Below are positions 15,274 through 21,781 of a stretch of DNA of 23,860 nucleotides, piece after piece (position 1 is the first letter of the stretch; every line of letters starts with the position of its first letter). The notes below the pieces were generated by a model, which saw nothing but the letters and a program-made list of their open reading frames with translations, made no database searches and had not been told where the DNA came from. This stretch comes from CAYXEN01 sp964464035. GTDB lineage: Bacteria > Krumholzibacteriota > Krumholzibacteriia > WVZY01. The stretch lies in assembly GCA_964464035.1 (NCBI GenBank), contig CAYXEN010000040.1, positions 1 through 23,860 of the forward strand, in the 5' to 3' direction. A program made the position numbers and the translations under genes.

Positions 15274-16180
15274 ACTCCAATTCCTCCCTTTTCGGCTCCC
15301 GCCACCTGTCGTGGAACCAAACCCATTGCTTGGGATCGATTCTTATAAGGGTCTCCAGAGCCTGATTTGTGAGCCACGTCAGCCGCTCGACCCGTTCATC
15401 CTTCGTTCCATCGATCGACGATGGATCTATCGGTTCCAAAATCGTAATCTTGTGCGTAAAATTCCTTTGCATGAAGATCGCCATGGGAACGACGATCGCG
15501 CCGGTGATACAGGCGAGCTTGGCCATCCCGCTCGGGGTGTAGGCGGGCCTGTCGAAAAACGGAACGTAGATCCCGCCGACACGAGTATGCTGATCCAAGA
15601 GCACGCCCAATACTTCCTTCTTGCGCAGGACGTCCAGAAGGCGGCGCGGATTCTCGTCGCGGTCGATGGACTTCACGCCGTAGGACTCCCTGATCGCCAC
15701 CAGTTCCTCGTCGAGTCTCTTGATCCACAATCTCCTGGCGACGACCGTCAGGGGATAACCCAGCTGCCGGATGCGCGCGCCGAGCAGTTCCCAGCAGCCG
15801 ATATGACCCGTCACGGCGATGACCCCTCTACGCCGGCCGTAGGCCGATTCGAGATGACAGAGCCCTTCCACTTCGACCCGCTCGATTATTCGATCACCGG
15901 AGGACTTGCCCAGCTGGATAAACTCGAAACAGTTCATGGCCGCCGACTTGAACACCGCCCTCGCGAGCCCGCGCCTGAAAGCGGCCGGGGCCTGCGGAAA
16001 AGCTATGGCCAGATTGTTCACCGCCCTTTCGCGCTCACCGGCGAAAAGCCTGGCCGAGAAAGCCCCGAGAAAGGCGAAGATCCTGAAGCCGAGCTTCCTC
16101 GGCATGATCCGGCCGATCCGCATCAGGATCTTGATCAACAGGTATTCGAAGCTCCTTTTTATTTTTTTTCTTTTTCTCAT
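15257..16180 (-). CDS. Lipid A acyltransferase, LpxL/HtrB family
   Basis: Predicted inner-membrane enzyme that adds a secondary acyl chain to Kdo-lipid A. The 307-residue protein has a basic N-terminus (MRKRKKIKRS), a hydrophobic segment at about 12-48, and the catalytic H-x4-E motif at His126 to Glu131 (TGHIGCWELLG). LLDQHTRVGGIYVPFFDRPA near residue 195 is a typical substrate-binding motif. LpxL cannot be told from LpxM or LpxP here. The start is not firm: AGGAGGGG lies about 17 bases before the ATG, which is rather far. Codons 2-9 are almost all A/G on the coding strand and include a run of eight A. It overlaps lptC by 17 bases and is first in the putative sigma-54-driven operon. Confidence 0.87.
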   Translation of the reverse strand: MRKRKKIKRSFEYLLIKILMRIGRIMPRKLGFRIFAFLGAFSARLFAGERERAVNNLAIAFPQAPAAFRRGLARAVFKSAAMNCFEFIQLGKSSGDRIIERVEVEGLCHLESAYGRRRGVIAVTGHIGCWELLGARIRQLGYPLTVVARRLWIKRLDEELVAIRESYGVKSIDRDENPRRLLDVLRKKEVLGVLLDQHTRVGGIYVPFFDRPAYTPSGMAKLACITGAIVVPMAIFMQRNFTHKITILEPIDPSSIDGTKDERVERLTWLTNQALETLIRIDPKQWVWFHDRWREPKREELEYAVAN

Positions 16181-16285
16181 GGATCCGGCCCCACTCCCCT
16201 CCTGAAAAGAATCGAACCACCTCCGCTGAAAAACCGCAAAAGAGCTTCACATTTAATTAGTTAGCACATTCAGAAGCCCAAGTCA

Positions 16286-16301
16286 AGCAATGATTGTGCC
16301 A
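16286..16301 (-). promoter_or_regulatory. Sigma-54 promoter (-24/-12)
   Basis: On the minus strand the sequence is TGGCAC, five bases, then TTGCT, which matches the sigma-54 consensus TGGCAC-N5-TTGCW in both elements and spacing. It is intergenic, correctly oriented, and about 105 bases upstream of the acyltransferase start. The operon it would drive (acyltransferase, lptC, lptB, rpoN) encodes sigma-54 itself. A TTGACT hexamer just downstream could be a -35 of a second, weaker promoter, but no good -10 was found at normal spacing. Confidence 0.72.
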
Positions 16302-16341
16302 GAATGCAACTCTTTGCCTTCGGGGTGCTTGGAAAGGGGGG

Positions 16342-16368
16342 AAAAGCAAGGATCGGCGGCGGGCCGCC
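16342..16368 (-). terminator. Possible terminator after kdsD
   Basis: On the minus strand GGCGG and CCGCC pair across a CCCG loop (16355-16368), and a short T-rich stretch with four T follows about ten bases later (16342-16345). It lies between the kdsD stop and the sigma-54 promoter. The stem is GC-rich but short and the T-run is weak, so this is only a candidate. Confidence 0.3.
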
Positions 16369-16433
16369 TGGGTCGGGTCGTCGAGACCGGGCACTGCTGC
16401 GAGGGTACGGCGAAGAGCGCCGACAACCGTACT

Positions 16434-17459
16434 TCAGACCTTGAGACCGGCCTTGAGGATATCGTGGATATGGATCAAACCCACCGGCCTGCCTTCGTCG
16501 TCCGTCACGAAGAACATCGTTATGGGTCCGCTCGGATTGAATTCCATCGCGCCGAGAGCGTCCGCGGCGAGAACGTCGGCTCCGATCGTCTTGGGGCCGG
16601 GAGTCATCACCTTTTCGACGGGGGTTTTCAATGCGTCCCTCTCTTTTACGAGGATTCTCTTCAAGTCGCCGTCCGTTATTATTCCGGTGAGCCGCCCTTC
16701 CTCATCGACGACGCCCGTACATCCGACCCTCTTGTTGATGATCTCGAACAGGGCGTCGCTCAGCAGCGTGCCGAACCTGACGACCGGGATGTCATCGTCT
16801 CTTCGCATCAGTTCGCCCACCGTGAGAGTCAGCTTCTTGCCGAGGACCCCGCTGGGATGAAAGCGGGCGAAGTCTTCGACTTTGAATCCCCTTCTCTCGA
16901 TGAGAGCGCTGGCCAGCGCGTCACCCATGACCAGCGCGGCGGTCGTGCTCGACGTGGGCGCCAGCCCGAGAGATCCGGCTTCGTGCTCCACCCTGGTATC
17001 GAGGATGATGTGGCTGTTTCTCGCCAGAAACGAATCCCTGTCGCCGGTGAGGGCTATTATGGTGACCCCGAGTTTCCTGAGGGGAGGAAGCAGCTTGGCG
17101 AGTTCATCGCTCATGCCGCTCTTGGATATGAAGATGACGACGTCTTCCCTGCCCACCAATCCCAGGTCTCCGTGCACCGCTTCGACGGGATGCAGATAGA
17201 AACTCGGCGTACCGGTGCTGGTAAGCGTCGCCGCGATCTTCTTGCCGATCAGGCCGGACTTCCCCACTCCCGACACGATCAACCTGCCTTTGCATCTGAA
17301 TATCGCTTCCACGGCCTCGTGAAAGCTCTTCCCCAAGTGATCCCTCACTTCTCTAAGACAAGCGATTTCGTCGTCGAATACGGCTCGCGCCTTCTCGATG
17401 TCGCGCGCCGCTTCGGCTCCGGCTTCTTCGTCGTTTTTCTTCCTGATGTCCGCTTTCAT
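16434..17459 (-). CDS. kdsD: Arabinose-5-phosphate isomerase, KdsD/KpsF family
   Basis: Makes arabinose 5-phosphate from ribulose 5-phosphate, the first step of Kdo synthesis. From ATG at 17459 (a GTG lies directly before it) the protein is 341 residues, close to the family's normal length. The N-terminal SIS domain has VSGVGKSGLIGKKIAATLTS near residue 63, PVEAVHGDLG near 92, and LGLAPTSSTTAALVMGDALA near 165. Two CBS domains follow, at about 215-270 (GVVDEEGRLTGIITDGDLKR) and 285-342 (VTDDEGRPVGLIHIHDILKA). The start is 7 bases after the kdsA stop, so the two are co-transcribed. KdsD, KpsF and GutQ cannot be separated by sequence alone, but the kdsB-kdsA context supports the Kdo role. Confidence 0.94.
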   Translation of the reverse strand: MKADIRKKNDEEAGAEAARDIEKARAVFDDEIACLREVRDHLGKSFHEAVEAIFRCKGRLIVSGVGKSGLIGKKIAATLTSTGTPSFYLHPVEAVHGDLGLVGREDVVIFISKSGMSDELAKLLPPLRKLGVTIIALTGDRDSFLARNSHIILDTRVEHEAGSLGLAPTSSTTAALVMGDALASALIERRGFKVEDFARFHPSGVLGKKLTLTVGELMRRDDDIPVVRFGTLLSDALFEIINKRVGCTGVVDEEGRLTGIITDGDLKRILVKERDALKTPVEKVMTPGPKTIGADVLAADALGAMEFNPSGPITMFFVTDDEGRPVGLIHIHDILKAGLKV

Positions 17460-17466
17460 CACGTCT

Positions 17467-18443
17467 CTACGTTCGCCGGGGGTGCCGGCTTTCGATCTCT
17501 TTGGTCAACGAATAGATCTTCGACACCTGATCCAGCAAATCTCCCAACCACGAGAAAGGCACCATCGAGGCCGCATCACTCGCAGCCTCGTCGGGCGAGA
17601 AGTGGGTTTCCAAGAAGAAACCGTCACAGGGAACGGCCGCCGCCGCCCGGGCCAGAGTCCATACCAGCTCCGGCTCGCCACCCGAGCGATCGCCCAATCC
17701 CGCCGGCTTCTGCAGGCTGTGNNNNNNNNNNNNNNNNNNNNNNNNNNNNNNNNNNNNNNNNNNNNNNNNNNNNNNNNNNNNNNNNNNNNNNNNNNNNNNN
17801 NNNNNNNNNNNNNNNNNNNNNGCTCCGGCTCGCCACCCGAGCGATCGCCCAATCCCGCCGGCTTCTGCAGGCTGTGCGTGAGATCGATGACCACCGGGCA
17901 GGCCATGGCCCTCATCCGAGCGAGGGCCCTGAAATCAACGACGAGATCATGATACCCGAAAACCACGCCTCTTTCCGTAACTATGACTTCCGAACATCCA
18001 CCCTTCTTCACCTTCTGGACCACGAGCCTCATATCTTCGGGGGCGAGGAACTGACCCTTCTTCACGTTCACGGGTTTGCCGCATCCGCCCGCGGCTTCCA
18101 GGAGTCTCGTCTGCCTCGAAAGAAAAGCTGGCACCTGGATCAAGTCAAGCACTTCGGAGGCGCTTTTCAGTTCGCTCCTGCAGTGGACGTCGGAGGTCAC
18201 CCGGCAACCGACCTCGCTCTTCACCCGGGCCAGGATCTTCAGGCCCGCCTCCAGGCCCGGCCCCCGGTAACTTGCGGCGGAACTCCTGTTGTCCTTGAGA
18301 TAACTCGCCTTGAAAATGAAATTGAAATTCCCCGCCTGCGGCAGACGCGTCAGGGCTTCGGCCAACCTGAGCGTCTCGTCTTCATTCTCGATGACGCAGG
18401 GGCCGGCGATCAACAACGGACGTGAATCTTCCAGAATATTCAT
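17467..18443 (-). CDS. kdsA: Kdo-8-phosphate synthase, interrupted by a scaffold gap
   Basis: Condenses arabinose 5-phosphate with phosphoenolpyruvate to Kdo 8-phosphate. The first part (from ATG 18443) has LLIAGPCVIENEDETL, FKASYLKDNRSSAASYRGPG, VTSDVHCRSEL, VNVKKGQFLAPEDM and VVIDLTHSLQKPAG. A run of 100 N then breaks the frame. Beyond the gap, in another frame, is the proper C-terminus (GDRSGGEPELVWTLARAAAA, then FFLETHFSPDEAASD), ending in TAG at 17467. The same 55 bases occur on both sides of the gap. Removing one copy and the Ns (155 bases) restores one frame of 273 residues, normal for KdsA. Cys16 in AGPC points to the metal-dependent class. Reading straight through the Ns gives a false C-terminus. 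Confidence 0.93.
17667..17876. other. Scaffold gap (100 N) with duplicated 55-base flanks
   Basis: Positions 17722-17821 are N. Bases 17667-17721 and 17822-17876 are identical (55 bases each, both starting GCTCCGGCTCGCC). Two contig ends that overlap by 55 bases were apparently joined with a fixed-size spacer instead of being merged. The duplication is an assembly artefact, not a biological repeat, because collapsing it rebuilds kdsA exactly. Confidence 0.9.
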
Positions 18444-18473
18444 GAGGATTTCCCGGTGCGGCCTGGGTTCCGT

Positions 18474-20111
18474 TCAACCTTTGGAATGCCTCGAGGACTC
18501 CAATTGCCCGGATTCCTTGATCTCCTTGGCGGACTTCACGAGCTCCCTGAACAAGGGGTGGGCCCGGTTGGGGCGGCTCTTGAGCTCGGGGTGGAACTGC
18601 ACCGCGATGAAGAAAGGATGGTCCGGAATCTCGATGATCTCGACTAGATTGTCGTCCGGCGACGTGCCGGAGACGACCATGCCGTGCTTCGTGAAAACAT
18701 TCCTGTAGCTGTTGTTCACTTCCCAGCGATGCCGGTGCCTCTCGCCGATCATCTCCTCCCCGTAGCACTTCATGGCGAGCGTACCGGGCTTGATCACGCA
18801 TGGATAGGAACCCAGACGCATGGTGCCGCCTTTGTCCTTCGTCGCCTTCTGGTCCTCCATGAGATCGATCACCGGATCCTTCGTGTCGGGATTGAACTCC
18901 GAACTGTCCGCATCCTTCAGCCCGCACACGTTTCTGGCGAACTCGATCACCGCGCACTGCAGCCCGAGGCATATGCCGAGGAAAGGTATCCCATGCGACC
19001 GAACGTATTCGACCGCCGTGATCTTGCCGGATATCCCCCTATCTCCGAACCCCCCGGGAATGAGAACTCCGGATACGCCGCTGAGCAACTTGCCTACCGT
19101 ACTGGCGTCGATGTCCTCGGCGTCGACCCAGACTATGTTCACCTTGACGTCGTTCTCGATGCCCGCATGCGTGAAGGCCTCTATTATGGACTTGTACGCA
19201 TCGTTCAAGTGCACGTACTTGCCGCAGATCGCTATGTCCACCTCTTCTTCGATGGCGGCCATGCGCTTGAGCATCGCCTGCCATTCTTCCAGGTCGGGAG
19301 CGGGAGAGTCGAGCTTGAGCAGCCGCACGACTATATCGTCCAGCCCTTCCCGGTGGAAATTGATCGGAACGTGGTAGATGGAAGGAACGTCCCTGGCCTC
19401 TATCACCGCCTCTTCCTCGACGTTGCAGAACATGGCGATCTTGTTGCGGATCTCGCGGCTCAGGGGAACTTCCGTTCGGCAGAGCAATATGTCGGGCTGG
19501 ATTCCGATCTCGCGCAAGCCCTTGACGCTGTGCTGCGTGGGCTTGGTCTTGAGCTCCTTCGCGGCCCTTATGTACGGCACGAGAGTGAGATGTATGAAAA
19601 GAGTCTTTTCGCGGCCGAGCTCGAGCCTGAGCTGCCTGATCGCTTCCAGAAAAGGCTGGCTCTCTATGTCTCCCGCCGTTCCCCCGATCTCGGTTATGAC
19701 GACGTCCACGCCGTTGCCGTTCTCCCCGGCGGCGCGAATCCGGTTCTTGATCTCATCCGTTATATGGGGCACGACCTGAACGGTCTTGCCCAGGTAGCCG
19801 CCTCTTCTCTCGCGCCTTATCACCGCCTGGTATATCTGGCCCGTGGTGACGTTGTTCTTGCGCGAGAGGTCCGTATCCACGAAGCGCTCGTAGTGGCCCA
19901 GGTCGAGATCGGTTTCCGCCCCGTCTTCCGTCACGAAAACTTCTCCGTGTTGGAAGGGGCTCATCGTTCCGGGGTCGACGTTTATGTAAGGATCGAATTT
20001 TTGAAGCGTCACCTTGAGGCCGCGTTGCTTGAGCAGGAGGCCGAGGGAGGAGGCAGCTATCCCCTTGCCGAGTGAGGATACGACGCCGCCGGTCACGAAG
20101 ATGTATTTCAT
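18474..20111 (-). CDS. pyrG: CTP synthase
   Basis: Makes CTP from UTP, ATP and glutamine; CTP is the co-substrate of the neighbouring KdsB. From ATG at 20111 the protein is 545 residues, the normal length. The start is backed by GAGGGA a few bases upstream and by the standard N-terminus MKYIFVTGGVVSSLGKG; the frame extends to 20153 but that extra part has no support. The synthase domain shows DPYINVDPGTMSPFQHGEVF, ETDLDLGHYERF and EIGGTAGDIESQPFLEAIRQ. The glutamine amidotransferase domain has PGGFGDRG, the nucleophile Cys in FLGICLGLQ near residue 385, and the catalytic His-Glu in FHPE near 515. It lies between kdsB and kdsA, as in many Gram-negative bacteria. Confidence 0.97.
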   Translation of the reverse strand: MKYIFVTGGVVSSLGKGIAASSLGLLLKQRGLKVTLQKFDPYINVDPGTMSPFQHGEVFVTEDGAETDLDLGHYERFVDTDLSRKNNVTTGQIYQAVIRRERRGGYLGKTVQVVPHITDEIKNRIRAAGENGNGVDVVITEIGGTAGDIESQPFLEAIRQLRLELGREKTLFIHLTLVPYIRAAKELKTKPTQHSVKGLREIGIQPDILLCRTEVPLSREIRNKIAMFCNVEEEAVIEARDVPSIYHVPINFHREGLDDIVVRLLKLDSPAPDLEEWQAMLKRMAAIEEEVDIAICGKYVHLNDAYKSIIEAFTHAGIENDVKVNIVWVDAEDIDASTVGKLLSGVSGVLIPGGFGDRGISGKITAVEYVRSHGIPFLGICLGLQCAVIEFARNVCGLKDADSSEFNPDTKDPVIDLMEDQKATKDKGGTMRLGSYPCVIKPGTLAMKCYGEEMIGERHRHRWEVNNSYRNVFTKHGMVVSGTSPDDNLVEIIEIPDHPFFIAVQFHPELKSRPNRAHPLFRELVKSAKEIKESGQLESSRHSKG

Positions 20112-20165
20112 TCCGCTTCCCTCATCAATGGTGCGCGCGGTGAAGAACGACAATGAAAAATGCTC

Positions 20166-20942
20166 TCAACCTTCTTCCGACCCAGTGTAGTTTCTCGCGA
20201 TGAACTTTTCAACGGTTTTTATGTCTCCCGGTGCATCGACTCCGATCGTCGCCTCGTCGGAAACCACCACCAGGATCTTCATGCCGTTTTCCAAGGCTCG
20301 AAGTTGTTCCAGTCCTTCGGCCTTTTCCAGCGGGCTCGGTTCCAGATCGGCGAAGGACATCAACGCCTCTCTCCTGAAAACATAGATCCCGATGTGCCTC
20401 CAGGCGCGCTCTACGACGTACCCGCCGTCGTGGACGCTCTTCCACGCGCCATACGGTATCGGTGAGCGCGAGAAGTAGATCGCCCTCCCTTCCCGGTCGG
20501 TTACCACCTTGACTATGTTGGGATCCGACATCTCGCCTCGCCGCTCGATGGCGTGGCAGGCCGTCACGATGGAAGCGTCTTCGACCGCGCGGAGTCTATT
20601 CACCATCTCTTCGACCAGCCCCTCCGGCACTACGGGCTCGTCTCCCTGGAGATTCACGATCACGTCGCATGGAACGCCGCGGGCCGCCTCGGCCACCCGC
20701 TCGGTCCCGTTGCGATGGCCGCGGGAGGTCATCACCGCCTTGCCCCCGAAGCTCCTCACCGCGCGGGCGATCTCCTCGCTGTCGGTGGCGACGAGCACCG
20801 TGGACGCACCCCGGACCTTCTCGGCCCTGCGGTAGACCCATTCGATGAGAGGTTTGCCCGCCACGGTGGCCAGAGGTTTCCCGGGGAAACGGGTGGACTC
20901 GAACCTGGCGGGGAGAATTATGGCGAAACCGGCTTCTCTCAA
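20166..20942 (-). CDS. kdsB: Kdo cytidylyltransferase (CMP-Kdo synthetase)
   Basis: Activates Kdo with CTP to CMP-Kdo for transfer to lipid A. The 258 residues start with the family signature FAIILPARFESTRFPGKPLA. Further motifs are SRGHRNGTERVAEAA near residue 75, VNLQGDEPVVPEGLVEEMVN near 95, YFSRSPIPYG near 155, and HIGIYVFRREAL near 183. The start appears to be TTG, with a run of seven G close upstream acting as the ribosome site; no ATG or GTG in that frame is better placed. It precedes pyrG by 54 bases. The 156-base stretch before it (20943-21098) holds only a small hairpin next to rpmA. Confidence 0.95.
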   Translation of the reverse strand: MREAGFAIILPARFESTRFPGKPLATVAGKPLIEWVYRRAEKVRGASTVLVATDSEEIARAVRSFGGKAVMTSRGHRNGTERVAEAARGVPCDVIVNLQGDEPVVPEGLVEEMVNRLRAVEDASIVTACHAIERRGEMSDPNIVKVVTDREGRAIYFSRSPIPYGAWKSVHDGGYVVERAWRHIGIYVFRREALMSFADLEPSPLEKAEGLEQLRALENGMKILVVVSDEATIGVDAPGDIKTVEKFIARNYTGSEEG

Positions 20943-21081
20943 CGCGCACCCCCCCGAACCGGCGACGGCGCGTGGACCGCGATGCGTGCTCCGGGCTTGA
21001 AAGAAGCGAAGAACGGTGATGAGATCGATGAAAGAGGGGAAAGGCTTGCAAAGACACCGGGAGCGGGAGGAGACGGCCGCC

Positions 21082-21097
21082 GGTTCGATCCCGAACC
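21082..21097 (-). repeat. Hairpin directly after rpmA
   Basis: GGTTCG and CGAACC form a six-pair stem around a four-base loop, starting one base after the rpmA stop codon. No T-run follows, so it is not a typical intrinsic terminator. It may protect the transcript end or aid Rho-dependent ending. It resembles a tRNA T-arm by chance, but no other tRNA part is present. Confidence 0.35.
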
Positions 21098-21098
21098 T

Positions 21099-21356
21099 CT
21101 ATTCGGGAACGACCACGCTGACTCTCTTGCGGTTCTTGCCGAATGTCTCGTACCTGACAATTCCGCTCGCCTTGGCAAAAAGTGTATCGTCCTTGCCCTT
21201 TCCAACGTTGAGGCCGGGATGGATCTTGCTGCCCCTCTGCCTGACCAGGATTGAGCCCGCTGTCACCTTCTCACCGGCATAGTGTTTGACGCCGAGACGC
21301 TTGGCCTTGCTGTCGCGGCCGTTTCTGGAGCTTCCTACACCCTTCTTGTGAGCCAT
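21099..21356 (-). CDS. rpmA: Large ribosomal subunit protein bL27
   Basis: Component of the 50S subunit near the peptidyl-transferase centre. The 85 residues begin MAHKKGVGSSRNGRDSKAKR and continue with LGVKHYAGEKVTAGSILVRQ, both diagnostic of L27. The C-terminus is RKRVSVVVPE. There is no cleavable N-terminal extension as in Firmicutes. The ATG has an AAGGA-type site. It follows rplU by 29 bases, the near-universal order. Confidence 0.98.
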   Translation of the reverse strand: MAHKKGVGSSRNGRDSKAKRLGVKHYAGEKVTAGSILVRQRGSKIHPGLNVGKGKDDTLFAKASGIVRYETFGKNRKRVSVVVPE

Positions 21357-21385
21357 GATGGATCTTCCTTCATCTCGTAGCGAAC

Positions 21386-21706
21386 CTACTTCTTGGAGCC
21401 GGCGAAGCCGCTCACCACTATCTCGGTGAACTCCTGCCTGTGCCCCCTCTTGCGGCGATAGTTCTTGCGCCGTTTCTTCTTGAACACTATGACTTTGCGC
21501 TCCTTGCCGTGCCTGAGGACCTCAGCGGAGATGCTCTTGTCCTTGATATACGGCTTGCCCACCTCGACCTTACCGCCCTCCGAGAAGAGAAGCACCTTCT
21601 CTATAGTAATCTTCTTGCCCACGTCGGCGTCCACCTTGGGTATACGCAGGGTGGAATCCGGATAGACCTTGAATTGGGTCCCGCCAATTTCAACGATTGC
21701 ATACAT
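21386..21706 (-). CDS. rplU: Large ribosomal subunit protein bL21
   Basis: Component of the 50S subunit that binds 23S rRNA. The 106 residues begin MYAIVEIGGTQFKVYPDSTL and end in the typical tail KKKRRKNYRRKRGHRQEFTE, with the conserved GHRQ-type signature. AGGTGG lies upstream, about ten bases from the ATG. It is preceded by the RNase G/E gene, with a possible own promoter in the 71-base gap. Confidence 0.98.
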   Translation of the reverse strand: MYAIVEIGGTQFKVYPDSTLRIPKVDADVGKKITIEKVLLFSEGGKVEVGKPYIKDKSISAEVLRHGKERKVIVFKKKRRKNYRRKRGHRQEFTEIVVSGFAGSKK

Positions 21707-21752
21707 TTACAGACCACCACCTGATTGCTGATTTTCGACGAATAACCTTTTC

Positions 21753-21781
21753 TAGATACAACAAGTATCCCCCGTTGTCAA
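21753..21781 (-). promoter_or_regulatory. Possible sigma-70 promoter for rplU-rpmA
   Basis: On the minus strand TTGACA (21776-21781), a perfect -35, is followed after 17 bases by TATCTA (21753-21758), a 3-of-6 match to the -10. The -35 overlaps the stop codon of the RNase gene. It would start a transcript about 40 bases before rplU. The spacing and -35 are good; the weak -10 keeps this tentative. Confidence 0.45.

Noticed and set aside
16267..16285. Sigma-70 promoter starting at TTGACT just after the sigma-54 site
   Set aside because: No hexamer at 16-18 bases matches the -10 consensus in more than two positions; ACTAAT matches better but at 20-base spacing.
17667..17876. Tandem or direct repeat within kdsA
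   Set aside because: The two identical 55-base copies flank exactly 100 N, and merging them rebuilds a normal KdsA; this is a contig overlap, not a biological repeat.
21076..21101. tRNA T-arm-like sequence (GGTTCGATCC) after rpmA
   Set aside because: No acceptor stem, D-arm or anticodon arm is found around it; it is a plain hairpin at the end of rpmA.
20939..21205. Small minus-strand frame between kdsB and rpmA
   Set aside because: It overlaps most of rpmA in another frame, its sequence is low-complexity Arg/Ser/Pro, and there is no ribosome site.
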